Shown here piece by piece: positions 9,261-17,684 of a DNA stretch of 64,000 bases. Both the position numbers and the translations under genes were made by a program. Under the pieces are notes generated by a model, which was given only the letters and a program-made list of their open reading frames with translations, searched no databases and was not told where the DNA came from. The DNA comes from Candidatus Babelota bacterium (GTDB taxonomy: Bacteria > Babelota > Babeliae > Babelales > JAUPTZ01), in the NCBI GenBank assembly GCA_030917815.1, contig JAUPTZ010000013.1, positions 67,109 through 131,108 on the forward strand, given 5' to 3'. Every line of letters begins with the position of its first letter. Position 1 is the first letter of the stretch.

Positions 9261-10355
9261 TTAGTAACGTAGAAGAACGGTATTCTCTTTTTGGAAGTAG
9301 AGATGAACTTCATCTCCCAATTCAATAGACTTCTTTGGAAAGTGATGCTCATTTTGCTCAAACACCATGATACTTTGGCCATTGGCCAGCAGCACTTTAT
9401 ATTCGGTAGACCGACCGTAATAGATCATGCTCGTCACTCGGCCATTTAAATGATTCGAAAAGCCTTCCATCTTCTGCAGACTAATATCGACTTTTTCTGG
9501 CCGAATACTGAGAAACAGCTGCATACCACCAACCAACCAGCTCATTTCAGGTGTTACGTTAAGCACAAAGGTACCTAAATCTTCTACTTCAATGTGATAC
9601 GCATCACGCGTTACTTTTACCTTGCCATCAAAAATATTCGTCCGCCCAACAAAATCGGCTACAAAGCGAGAATGCGGAAACTCATAAATATCTTCAGCGC
9701 TTCCAAGCTGCTCAAGCTTACCATGACGATTCATGATCCCCATCGTATCGGCTACGGTTAATGCTTCGAATTGATCGTGAGTTACATACACAAAGGTCGT
9801 ACGAAGCTTTTGCTGAAGATCAACCAATTCCATTAACATTTGCTCTTTTAATTCGCGATCAAGCGCGGCCAATGGCTCATCAAGTAGCAACACTTCAGGC
9901 TCGCATACCAACGCTCGAGCCAATGCAACTCGCTGCTGCTGGCCGCCAGATAGCTGGGTAACCGCTTTTTTGCCAAATGCGCCCAAGCGAACCGTACGCA
10001 ATGCATGCGCAACACGATCCTCAATTTCACTATCTACAGCCCCTCGCACGCGAAGACTATACGCCACGTTCTCGGCCACACTCATATGGGGAAACAAGGC
10101 GTATTGCTGAAACACCGTATGAATTTTTCGCTTATGAATCGGTACATGGGTAATATCGGCCTCACCCAAGAAAAGCTTGCCGGCATCGGCCGACTCAAGA
10201 CCTGCAAGAATACGGAGCAATGTTGTTTTCCCACACCCACTCGGCCCCAGCAATACAAAAAATTCCCCGGAACGAATCTCTAGATTTAATTTTTGCAGTA
10301 CCGGCTCTCCGCCGCGGTATTTAGTAATACCTTCTAAACGAATACTCTTACTCAC
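9261..10355 (-). CDS. potA: Spermidine/putrescine ABC transporter ATPase PotA
   Basis: 364 aa ABC ATPase. Walker A GPSGCGKTT (38-46), Q-loop VFQQYALFPHM, signature LSGGQQQRVALARAL, Walker B VLLLDEPLAALD and the switch His in YVTHDQ are all present. The C-terminal TOBE-like domain (SIRPEKVDISLQ...) is typical of the polyamine/Fe/spermidine branch. It overlaps the end of the His-rich membrane gene by 8 bp and is the first Pot gene of the cluster. Confidence 0.95.
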   Translation of the reverse strand: MSKSIRLEGITKYRGGEPVLQKLNLEIRSGEFFVLLGPSGCGKTTLLRILAGLESADAGKLFLGEADITHVPIHKRKIHTVFQQYALFPHMSVAENVAYSLRVRGAVDSEIEDRVAHALRTVRLGAFGKKAVTQLSGGQQQRVALARALVCEPEVLLLDEPLAALDRELKEQMLMELVDLQQKLRTTFVYVTHDQFEALTVADTMGIMNRHGKLEQLGSAEDIYEFPHSRFVADFVGRTNIFDGKVKVTRDAYHIEVEDLGTFVLNVTPEMSWLVGGMQLFLSIRPEKVDISLQKMEGFSNHLNGRVTSMIYYGRSTEYKVLLANGQSIMVFEQNEHHFPKKSIELGDEVHLYFQKENTVLLRY

Positions 10356-11058
10356 CCTGCCCCCTTTGCTTGATTTTCTTTGCGCTCATACCACCAAAAA
10401 ACGCCGGAACAACAACATCGGCAAGCGTACAAGGAATAAGAACTGCAAGAAGCAAGAAGGAGAATACAAAGGCCATATGATTGTACCAGTCACTAAATCC
10501 GTGACTGATCATATAGACCGTTGATGCAAAGGCGCTAATAAAAATATGAGCAAAGTGGGCAGTCGCGGCATACCGCTTTTGCCCCTCAGAGTCATGAAAA
10601 CTCATGACTATACCATTTACTACCCCAACCACTAAAAACAGCAGAATGGTCGTAAAGTGGTCTCTGAAACAAAAATGGAAATGCATCGGAATACCGCACA
10701 GTAATCCACCGAAATAAGGCATAATTGCATCGGATAACGTACAAAAGATCGCCGGCACAATGGCGCCAACGCCCAGCGAAGCAAGTAAAGATCCGCCGTA
10801 TTTACGAAATACTAAGACTGTACCAGTAGCGGCAAACAAAATATGTAAAAAGTGAAGCGTATGGAAAAGGCCATGAAGCTCTTGATAGCCGGTAGAGTTG
10901 GTATAACCAAATAACGTTAGAAATACCAGGCTCAATGCAACGGCAAATACGGCATAGGGAAAGTGACAGAGAAGCTCATGAGTAATTGAACTATGACTAT
11001 GTGTGGCTGTCTCGGCGTGGCAACAAGAACCGGCAGAAGACTTACTACTTTTGTGCAT
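10348..11058 (-). CDS. His/Cys-rich polytopic membrane protein, unknown
   Basis: About 236 aa. Not recognised. The cytoplasmic-type N terminus is short and rich in His, Cys and Ser (GSCCHAETATHSHSS), followed by about six TM helices carrying many His residues (LHGLFHTLHFLHI, PMHFHFCFRDHF). Two segments resemble each other: LSDAIMPYFGG in the middle and LADVVVPAFFGG near the end, hinting at an internal duplication. Metal transport or sensing is a guess from the His/Cys content. It overlaps potA by 8 bp and so heads the pot operon. The second ATG (11058), spaced 7 bp from GAGGGG, is the likely start. Confidence 0.6.
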   Translation of the reverse strand: MHKSSKSSAGSCCHAETATHSHSSITHELLCHFPYAVFAVALSLVFLTLFGYTNSTGYQELHGLFHTLHFLHILFAATGTVLVFRKYGGSLLASLGVGAIVPAIFCTLSDAIMPYFGGLLCGIPMHFHFCFRDHFTTILLFLVVGVVNGIVMSFHDSEGQKRYAATAHFAHIFISAFASTVYMISHGFSDWYNHMAFVFSFLLLAVLIPCTLADVVVPAFFGGMSAKKIKQRGQGE

Positions 11059-11236
11059 ACACATACCCCTCGAATTTTCAGCGTTAAAAACAAGGCCAGT
11101 AGTCTATCACATAAAAAATTGGGATACCAGCGGACACTACGAGGAAAATTCAGCAACCTATTGCACTTATATGCGGGATAATATTATCATATAGAAATAA
11201 TAACCAGCCAGTAGCCCTCAAAAAAGGATACCCTTC

Positions 11237-11635
11237 ATGCTTAACAGACACCTCATCGTTACCGGAGTTTTTATCGTAGCCGCTGGCCTCAGTTTTCATT
11301 TTCAATTATTACGCGCAACGGTAATAACCGGTATTTCATCAACCACAATAAATGCGGCTCCTTCATCGGTAAGGCCTCTTGCAACAACATTCTCTACTAC
11401 GCCAAATCGTACAAACGCGACGCCATTATTAAAGGCTATAACAACCTACTATGTGGGCCATAGGTCAGGAATACCATCATCATGCATCCACGCTCTGAAC
11501 TCATTAGTTACTTCGCTAGCAAAATACTATAAAGCGGTCGATCTCACGACCAGTGATGTCACAAATTATAATGATTCTATAGTCCCGTACGCAGCTAGCG
11601 CACAAAAAATGAATTCGTCGATTGTTAAAGGTTAA
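11237..11635 (+). CDS. Small secreted protein, unknown
   Basis: 132 aa with an N-terminal signal peptide (VTGVFIVAAGLSFHF) and a Thr/Ser/Pro-rich region (about 30-65) before a short helical tail. No family recognised. It resembles in style the secreted proteins at 47.6-49.2 kb (Ala/Thr-rich with a signal peptide), but I see no clear alignment. SD AAAAAAGGAT precedes the ATG. It is isolated on the plus strand, convergent with and overlapping the acylphosphatase-like gene by 4 bp. Confidence 0.5.
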   Translation: MLNRHLIVTGVFIVAAGLSFHFQLLRATVITGISSTTINAAPSSVRPLATTFSTTPNRTNATPLLKAITTYYVGHRSGIPSSCIHALNSLVTSLAKYYKAVDLTTSDVTNYNDSIVPYAASAQKMNSSIVKG

Positions 11636-11910
11636 GCAATAATACGAAAGACGCCCCGAAAATCCCTTGAAGATGTTGCAATCTCTATCGCGACCTCTTC
11701 AACAAGCGACTTTTTCGATCCCTGGTACACGTAATCAATAAAGTCATCCAAGGCTTCATTGGAGCCGGCAGCATAGATAAGCACCGAACCGCGATCCTCG
11801 TATTGAACAGTCCCTTCTATAGAAAATTTATCGGCATACTCTTTAACATGCTCACAATAACCGACACCTTGTACGGTACCAAAAACGGTAATTTTTACCC
11901 AACGTTTCAT
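11632..11910 (-). CDS. Acylphosphatase-fold protein lacking both catalytic residues
   Basis: 92 aa, full acylphosphatase length. The signature region reads GTVQGVGYCEHVKEYA where active enzymes have VQGVGFR; the phosphate-binding Arg is Cys here. The second signature reads GTVQYEDRGSV where active enzymes have G-W-V-R-N-x-x-D-G-x-V; the catalytic Asn is Tyr. The GxVxGV loop, the DRGSV turn and the strand pattern are kept, so the fold is likely intact but hydrolysis of acyl phosphates is doubtful. It lies 97 bp after the glycosyltransferase on the same strand. Confidence 0.8.
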   Translation of the reverse strand: MKRWVKITVFGTVQGVGYCEHVKEYADKFSIEGTVQYEDRGSVLIYAAGSNEALDDFIDYVYQGSKKSLVEEVAIEIATSSRDFRGVFRIIA

Positions 11911-12007
11911 TCCAGTCTCCCTCGCCAGCTAGGACCCAAACTCCTAAGCACGGTAGCAAACAAGAAGCACCAAAATCAAAAGGACCGGATAAATGAGGTA
12001 AAAAGAG

Positions 12008-13189
12008 CTATTCTCCCGCAATATTCTTATATAATTTAACATGGCGAAGACAGACAACCGCTTCGCTGTAGTCGTGGAGATTTTCTTGATACGTGGCCAA
12101 GCGCTCATACAACGGCCGATCAATAATAACCCGATACACTGCTTTGAATAACGCTGCCTCATCACCCGGCACCACGAGCAAGCTGTTCTTTTCATTTTTC
12201 ATCATGTCATCGACCGCCCCGACATGATAGGCAACCACCGGAACCCAGGAGAGACGAGCCTGCACTACCCCAACTGAAGGAGTATCACTCAACGAGCAGT
12301 GCACAAAAATATGCCAGGTTTTAATCACCGCTGCCGTCTGCGCTTGCCATCCAAGAACCTTTATCTCCGAAGAAAGCCCACGCTCCAAGAGCCATTGCGT
12401 TACTTCCCAACGCCAAGGGCCGTCGCCAATGATTTCTCCGCGAATGGGGACCCCCATCACATATAGCTGCTCCACCAGCTTTAAAAAGGCGTGGAGTGAA
12501 CGCTGCTGGGTCGCCCCAATCTCAAGAATCACGCCAATAACTATAGGACTGGCCGGCAGCCGCATTGCGCTGCCTTGGGGTTCTGGCGTATAAAACTGTT
12601 GCCAATCAACCCCGGCATTAATAACCGCACATCGCTTAGCAAAATAAGGAAATAACTTACTACCCAGAGCTCGGTCTTTTGCACTCAGGCAAATATATTC
12701 AGAAGTAACCCAAGAGGTCATGTACTCCACAATGTATGCAAACCACCATCGATAGGCAGGCATATAGGGCCCAAAAGGAAACTGGTACACCGTATGCACT
12801 GTATGACCAACACCCACAGTCCATGCAGCCCATCGCCCCCAAAATCCGGCCGTTGCCCCATGTGTATGCACAACAAAGTCGGTGTATTCCAGCGATAAAT
12901 CATAGAGTAATCGACAAAGCTTTAAGAAGCCATGTATCCGTTTATGGAACGTAAAGGTACCGGTCAAATGGGGAGCAATCTCAGGAATGGAAAAAATCTC
13001 TTCACAGGAAAGTTGCATGCCGGCCGCCTCTTCCGGCGTTATTGGCGCTACTAAAAATGTCGCTATTCCTTCGTGCGCAACCCTATTCATAACCGCAAGA
13101 CCGGCTCGCTCCGGAGCCCCTGGCGCAAACGTATCAATAATATAAACGACTGCTCGGTTCCTTAATGCTCGGGCGCCCTGACTACTCAT
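12008..13189 (-). CDS. Glycosyltransferase, GT4-like (group 1)
   Basis: 393 aa with a GT-B layout. The N-terminal domain has a nucleotide-sugar family start (VVYIIDTFAPGAPERAGLAVMNRVA) and HTHGATAGFWGRWAA; the C-terminal domain has PIVIGVILEIGATQQRSLHAFLKLVEQL, GEIIGDGPWRWEV, VLGWQ, and SDTPSVGVVQARLSWVPVVAYHVGAVDDM, which matches the E-x7-E donor region only loosely. Sugar and acceptor are unknown; cell-envelope glycan or glycolipid synthesis is likely. It starts 10 bp after atpE with SD AAGGAG, so it is carried in the ATP synthase transcript, which is an odd partner. Confidence 0.8.
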   Translation of the reverse strand: MSSQGARALRNRAVVYIIDTFAPGAPERAGLAVMNRVAHEGIATFLVAPITPEEAAGMQLSCEEIFSIPEIAPHLTGTFTFHKRIHGFLKLCRLLYDLSLEYTDFVVHTHGATAGFWGRWAAWTVGVGHTVHTVYQFPFGPYMPAYRWWFAYIVEYMTSWVTSEYICLSAKDRALGSKLFPYFAKRCAVINAGVDWQQFYTPEPQGSAMRLPASPIVIGVILEIGATQQRSLHAFLKLVEQLYVMGVPIRGEIIGDGPWRWEVTQWLLERGLSSEIKVLGWQAQTAAVIKTWHIFVHCSLSDTPSVGVVQARLSWVPVVAYHVGAVDDMMKNEKNSLLVVPGDEAALFKAVYRVIIDRPLYERLATYQENLHDYSEAVVCLRHVKLYKNIAGE

Positions 13190-13198
13190 ACTTTCTCC

Positions 13199-14164
13199 TT
13201 ACATACATTTTTTGATAAGCAACACCGATATAATAAGAGAATATATCACCGCCGTATCAATAATTGCCTGACAAAAAATAGCCAACCGCGCAACACCGGT
13301 CGCCTCCTCAGGCTCGCGAGCCATGCATACCACCGCTTGCGCAGCCGCTCTTCCTGAGCCAATAGCAGCACCGGCCGACCCGAAGCCAACCGCGCCCATA
13401 ACCCCGATGCACATCGCCACAAGCTCGACCGATGAAACACCGGCCTGAGGCTCCAAAAACATCATCATTAAACTTACCAGCAAGGAGAAAATAATCGGTG
13501 TCTCAATCATTGCCTGCACAATAAACGAAAATGAGAAAATACGGCTGTACAGCGAGATATTAAGACCTACCGCCTCGCTCACCGCACGGCAAAACATTGC
13601 CTGACCAATTGCTGGCCCAATAGTTCCGCACGCAAAGACTGCGCTCGCCCCCATCAACTGAATACTTTTGGCCAGCGATATCGTGGGAACCGCCCAGCCT
13701 TTTACCAAAAACGCAATGATAAACATGAAAACCATCGGCGCTTCAAGTAAGATCTGTGCAACCATCATCAAAGAAAGAATACGGGATGACTCATGAGGCT
13801 GACGAGCCATTGCCCCAATAGCAGCCGCCACCACTCTGCCCGACACCGCACCAACAACACCGGCTACCACACCCATGCTCAACGCCGCCACTCCAAGCGT
13901 CATTGCCACATTTGACGAAGTTACGGCATCGGCACTAAAAAGGTACATGAGCGTTATAATCAATGAAAAAACACAGCCACTTTCTAAGAAAGCACAGCCG
14001 ATCAAGAGCGCTTGCCGAATGGGAGACTGACCAATTACTTGCCGGGCCGACCCATCGGTTGCAACACCACCGGCGTACCCTTGCCCCAAGGCAACACCAC
14101 CAGCACCAACCACAATACAGAGTGCAACGCCAATAAAATAAATAAGCAACGCAATTAGTTCCAT
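13199..14164 (-). CDS. atpE: F-type ATP synthase proteolipid with four fused c-subunit hairpins
   Basis: 321 aa, about four times the normal c subunit. The sequence divides into four helical hairpins of about 80 residues. Each has a Gly/Ala-rich first helix (such as GGVALGQGY and GAAIGSGRAAA), a polar loop (ARQPHESS and AREPEEAT in repeats 2 and 4) and a second helix with a membrane carboxylate: Glu61 (FLESG), Glu141 (LLEAP), Glu221 (MIETP) and Asp303 (IIDTA). The spacings are 80, 80 and 82. A Gln at the Na+-ligand-like position of helix 1 appears in repeats 1 and 3 only. Overlaps atpB by 10 bp, so it is the c subunit by context. Confidence 0.92.
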   Translation of the reverse strand: MELIALLIYFIGVALCIVVGAGGVALGQGYAGGVATDGSARQVIGQSPIRQALLIGCAFLESGCVFSLIITLMYLFSADAVTSSNVAMTLGVAALSMGVVAGVVGAVSGRVVAAAIGAMARQPHESSRILSLMMVAQILLEAPMVFMFIIAFLVKGWAVPTISLAKSIQLMGASAVFACGTIGPAIGQAMFCRAVSEAVGLNISLYSRIFSFSFIVQAMIETPIIFSLLVSLMMMFLEPQAGVSSVELVAMCIGVMGAVGFGSAGAAIGSGRAAAQAVVCMAREPEEATGVARLAIFCQAIIDTAVIYSLIISVLLIKKCM

Positions 14165-15027
14165 GCAATCCCTTTCCGATCAGAATGGAGATCATGTTTT
14201 ACCGACAACGCCAGATAAGTCATAGAAAGCATAGCTATAACAAACGATTGAATAAGCGAGTCAAAGACGCCAAAAAACATCTGGATCCCGGTGATAATAA
14301 ATAAAATCTGCACACACTTATTAATGACATTGCCAAGCGAGGAAGCTGCACTTAATCGGAATATCTTAAAGGCTACAACCCAGGCCGCGCCACCAATAAG
14401 CACCGCAATAACAAACTGCTCTTTATAGAGCAACAACATGCCAAGAATAAGATGATACACCACCGCACCACCAATCACGTTACCGAACAAACGAAAGGCC
14501 ATTGAAATAATTTTTGAAAGCTTACCCATCGTCTCGAGCGGAATCATAATAATCCGCACAATTAAGGGCATTTGTGGGTGTCCCAAAAAATGCTCGAGAA
14601 AGGTAAGGATACCCTCTTGCACAATCTGTTGATAACACACATAAAAGAAACTGATCAGCGCTATAGCAAACGTTGTATTCACATCTTTGGTAGCCTCTTC
14701 CATATAGGGCAATACGCTTACCAAGCAGCAAGAAAAGGTAAACAAGAAAAGGGTCGCTACAAAATTAAAGTAATCACGACGAAAATAGCCAATTGAATCA
14801 ACACACATGCCGGCAAAAGCATTCACTATGTACTCAATACCGGTATAGACCAACCCATCGATTGCAAAGAAATAACGCCGAGCAATAATGGCAGACCCAC
14901 AGAGAAGTGCCATCGCAATCCACGTGTAGATCAATGTCTGTACATGAACGCCGTACACTGGTGATGTCAACCCAAACGGCGACAATGGGTACCAAACATT
15001 GTAGGAAAATAGTGCCATTACATCCAT
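14155..15027 (-). CDS. atpB: ATP synthase F0 subunit a
   Basis: 290 aa, five to six TM helices. The ion-channel helix reads MAFRLFGNVIGGAVVYHLI, containing the essential Arg and the R-L-F-G-N motif of subunit a. The last helices (GIQMFFGVFDSLIQSFVIAMLSMTYLALSVKH) end in the standard Q-x-x-I-x-x-L-x-x-x-Y pattern. It works with the c ring to drive ion flow through F0. It overlaps the upstream AtpI-like gene and downstream atpE by 10 bp each; no b or delta subunit gene follows here. Confidence 0.95.
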   Translation of the reverse strand: MDVMALFSYNVWYPLSPFGLTSPVYGVHVQTLIYTWIAMALLCGSAIIARRYFFAIDGLVYTGIEYIVNAFAGMCVDSIGYFRRDYFNFVATLFLFTFSCCLVSVLPYMEEATKDVNTTFAIALISFFYVCYQQIVQEGILTFLEHFLGHPQMPLIVRIIMIPLETMGKLSKIISMAFRLFGNVIGGAVVYHLILGMLLLYKEQFVIAVLIGGAAWVVAFKIFRLSAASSLGNVINKCVQILFIITGIQMFFGVFDSLIQSFVIAMLSMTYLALSVKHDLHSDRKGIAWN

Positions 15028-15296
15028 TTACTCACCGCACATACCACATGAAAACCAATAAACCCGGTCGCTATACCCATACCAACGTATGATGAGGCAA
15101 AAGCACCGGTCCATAACACAAGAGCCATGACGCAAAAAAACGCGGCCATCCTACCAAACACAAGCCATATGCGCGCACCGAAGGTATCTTTGACCTCACC
15201 CGCAATAAGAGCTTTCGTGTAGCTATTGGCAGCATACGCATAAGCTGCACCACCAATAACACCAACACAGAGAGAAACGAACAGCATAATTGTCAT
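15018..15296 (-). CDS. atpI: AtpI-like small membrane protein
   Basis: 92 aa with three predicted TM helices: LFVSLCVGVIGGAAYAYA, IWLVFGRMAAFFCVMALVLW and MGIATGFIGFHVVCAV. Size, topology and location directly ahead of atpB match AtpI/UncI, which helps assembly of the c ring. Sequence identity to AtpI is not strong enough by eye to be certain. ATG follows AGAGGTTTCC. It is the first gene of the F0 cluster, so the promoter should lie within 15300-15546. Confidence 0.65.
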   Translation of the reverse strand: MTIMLFVSLCVGVIGGAAYAYAANSYTKALIAGEVKDTFGARIWLVFGRMAAFFCVMALVLWTGAFASSYVGMGIATGFIGFHVVCAVSKWM

Positions 15297-15375
15297 GGAA
15301 ACCTCTACAGATCTAGGGCCACATCCTACTATGATTCAAAAAAAGGGGCAATAATCGGGAAATAAAAGGAGTACC

Positions 15376-15600
15376 ATGAAACCACACAGAAGAAGCCCCT
15401 TCGTCGACAACAAAACCTCTGTAAAGCCCGGCGAAAGCAAGATTAGTGCTTGCAGCAATTGGTCTCGACAGCAACTGCACCCTGCGTCTATCTCTAGCAT
15501 GGTATTCCGGAACGACCCTCACTTGCTCAAAAGTTACGGCCTTCACTCAAACCATCAACGCCTGTGCCGCTGTATAATCTTTCATTATCTGCCCCAATAA
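15376..15600 (+). CDS. Possible 74-aa ORF with a strong ribosome binding site (doubtful)
   Basis: The plus-strand ATG at 15376 follows TAAAAGGAGTACC, one of the best Shine-Dalgarno sequences in the window. The product has no signal peptide or recognised motif and a coil-like composition. Its last 18 codons run antisense to the end of the 311-aa gene. A minus-strand ORF of 77 aa covers the same interval. This 250-bp gap between two minus-strand genes may only hold the atp promoter. I list it because the RBS is hard to dismiss. Confidence 0.25.
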   Translation: MKPHRRSPFVDNKTSVKPGESKISACSNWSRQQLHPASISSMVFRNDPHLLKSYGLHSNHQRLCRCIIFHYLPQ

Positions 15601-16482
15601 AGAATTTATAGTTACCTCACCAAAACCGGCCTTAACACTCACCGCGCTCAGCTTTTTGTGGAGAGAGACCGAAGCTTCAATAAGTTCTTTTTGGTAAGCG
15701 GTAAGATCGGTTGTAGGAATAGAACCATCAAGAAAGCTGGTTAATCCAATAATCTGCATATCAGACTCTATGCCCAACGACTGAGCAAAAGCCTTGGCCG
15801 TTATATAGTGCACATGACAAACTTCAGCGGTAATAGCATCAAGATCTGCTTTTGATACGCTTTTATCCAACAAAATATCAAGCTTCGCCTGTACCACAAT
15901 TGCCCTACAGTCAACAGCCTTTAGAGCCTTAGCATTAAACAACTCCTGGCACCGGGCCTCTTTGATATGCGTAATAAGCTTGCCAGAATCTGTACCGAGA
16001 GGATTGTTTACCAGTCCTTTAATGAGTACTGCGGCATCGCCAAACTCTTTTATTGGCAACGGACTACGCAGCCCCATACCGCCACTCTCTTTTTGATAAA
16101 TCGGTAGCTGTGGCATACCCACATAGCCACTGCCATCCATCATAGATTTCACAAAGGTCATCACCGCAAGGAACGAAAGCCCGGTAACCGCAACAAGACG
16201 CTTCAATGCACAAAGAACTTTGGGGTCCTTGATGCGGGTCATAAACGGCTTATCACCCTCAAAAATCGCTTCGTAAGCCTTCGTACTTTCTTTATCGATA
16301 AACATGCGCCGCCAAATCGCCAGGGCGCCAACGGTAGAACCAAGCGCTACGCTATAGCCAACTCTTTTAGTCGTCGGAGTATACCAGCGAACCTCAGCAT
16401 ATTTCATGTTTGATTCGGCACCAAGGCCAGAAGAAAGAGCAATCGTCAACGCACCACATACCACTAAAAACTCTCTGCTCAT
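15547..16482 (-). CDS. Exported or membrane protein, unknown
   Basis: 311 aa. Signal peptide at 1-22 (VVCGALTIALSSGLGAES), then two hydrophobic segments (about 42-57 and 90-110) separated by a charged stretch, then a soluble Ala/Leu-rich domain to the end (about 120-311). No family recognised. Signal peptide plus TM, charged linker, TM is reminiscent of the paralogues at 49.3-52.6 kb, but the AY+EM motif is not evident, so I do not group it with them. Starts 19 bp after mnmA with SD GAAGGGAAAA, so it may be co-transcribed. Confidence 0.6.
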   Translation of the reverse strand: MSREFLVVCGALTIALSSGLGAESNMKYAEVRWYTPTTKRVGYSVALGSTVGALAIWRRMFIDKESTKAYEAIFEGDKPFMTRIKDPKVLCALKRLVAVTGLSFLAVMTFVKSMMDGSGYVGMPQLPIYQKESGGMGLRSPLPIKEFGDAAVLIKGLVNNPLGTDSGKLITHIKEARCQELFNAKALKAVDCRAIVVQAKLDILLDKSVSKADLDAITAEVCHVHYITAKAFAQSLGIESDMQIIGLTSFLDGSIPTTDLTAYQKELIEASVSLHKKLSAVSVKAGFGEVTINSLLGQIMKDYTAAQALMV

Positions 16483-16501
16483 CGCACTTTTCCCTTCTTA
16501 C

Positions 16502-17557
16502 TTACTCATCAATAACACCACAGCCCAAGCATACATCACCATCGTACATCACCGCAAATTGTCCGGGAGCCAGGCCTTGATCACGTTTTGCCAGTTGTAC
16601 CACATATTTACCATCCCCGCGTGCCGCAAGCGTCGCCGATACCATCTCCGGTCCATGCCGCATTTTCATGCTCAATACCTCTTTTTCCGGTTGCTTGCCA
16701 ATAAAATGCACATCTCGCATAACAAACTCGTTACGCTTCTTCTCCGGCGCATGATACTGCCGCGAAACATACAGTGCATTGTTCACCGGATCTTTGCGAA
16801 CTACATACCAAGGCCCCCCAGAGAGGCGCATGCCTCGCCGTTGACCAATAGTATGGAACCAAAAACCGTTATGGTGGCCTAATAAATCACCGGTTTCCTC
16901 TTCAAAAATATCACCCGGTTGCTTACCCAAATAATGCTCAATAAAATCATTAAAGCTGATCTTCCCTAAGAAACAGATCCCCTGCGAATCTTTACGATCA
17001 CGGGAAGGCACCTGATAACGCTGCGCCTCGGCCCTCACTTCTTCCTTCGTCATGTGACCAATAGGAAGCAGTAAGCGACTCAGCTGCGATTGCCGAAGAT
17101 GAGAAAGAAAATAGGTTTGATCCTTAATCGCATCGGGACTCTGGAATAATTCATAGAGCCCGCTGTCGCCCAGCCGCACTTGGCCATAATGCCCACTCGC
17201 CACCTTTTCATACGAATCACCAATCGCCTCAAGAAACGCCCCAAACTTGATGCGCACGTTACAAAGCACGTCGGGACTTGGTGTCCTTCCCGCCCGCACT
17301 TCATCGATAGTATACTTCACAATACGGTCCCGATATGCCTCCTGCAAGGGAACAATCTGCAGCGGAATAGAGAGCTGTTCACATAGAGCGCGAACGTAAG
17401 AAAGATCTTCTTCCCATGGACAATTCCCAAGGAACGTAAGTTCATCTTCAAGCCAAATTTTTAAATAGAAAGCGGTAACATCGTGACCCTGCTCATGCAA
17501 TCGGGCAAGAACAACCGAACTATCAACACCACCAGACACCAGTACTGCAATTTTCAT
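16502..17557 (-). CDS. mnmA: tRNA-specific 2-thiouridylase MnmA
   Basis: 351 aa. Makes 2-thiouridine at wobble U34 of Lys, Glu and Gln tRNAs using ATP and relayed sulfur. The PP-loop SGGVDSS (8-14) is intact; the catalytic cysteines are Cys99 (SPDVLCNVRIKFG) and Cys195 (SQGICFLGKISF). The GQRRG turn and C-terminal barrel are present. Length is normal. The sulfur source would be a cysteine desulfurase such as the SufS-like protein at the left edge, but that link is inference. Confidence 0.96.
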   Translation of the reverse strand: MKIAVLVSGGVDSSVVLARLHEQGHDVTAFYLKIWLEDELTFLGNCPWEEDLSYVRALCEQLSIPLQIVPLQEAYRDRIVKYTIDEVRAGRTPSPDVLCNVRIKFGAFLEAIGDSYEKVASGHYGQVRLGDSGLYELFQSPDAIKDQTYFLSHLRQSQLSRLLLPIGHMTKEEVRAEAQRYQVPSRDRKDSQGICFLGKISFNDFIEHYLGKQPGDIFEEETGDLLGHHNGFWFHTIGQRRGMRLSGGPWYVVRKDPVNNALYVSRQYHAPEKKRNEFVMRDVHFIGKQPEKEVLSMKMRHGPEMVSATLAARGDGKYVVQLAKRDQGLAPGQFAVMYDGDVCLGCGVIDE

Positions 17558-17626
17558 ACTCTATCCCCGCATAAAAAACCGTGAATCAACACACGTTTTT
17601 AGTAGAATGAGTATAGATGATTTATC

Positions 17627-17650
17627 AAAAAAAACGAGGCCTCGCCTACT
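17627..17650 (-). terminator. Weak terminator-like site after the small ankyrin gene
   Basis: On the minus strand downstream of the ankyrin stop, a short GC palindrome (GGCGAGGCCTCG) runs straight into eight Ts. The stem is short and nearly loopless, so it is only a candidate intrinsic terminator. Confidence 0.3.
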
Positions 17651-17684
17651 TCTCTATTGCCACCACGGTAGTCCCAAGCCGTTA

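Noticed and set aside
11944-12195. Hydrophobic tail YLIYPVLLILVLLVC in the minus frame after the glycosyltransferase
   Set aside because: Could be a membrane tail lost by frameshift, but there is no in-frame start, no homopolymer and no family reason to expect it.
15313-15546. 77-aa minus ORF between the 311-aa gene and atpI
   Set aside because: GTG start without a convincing RBS, no motif, and the opposite strand has the better RBS; likely intergenic.
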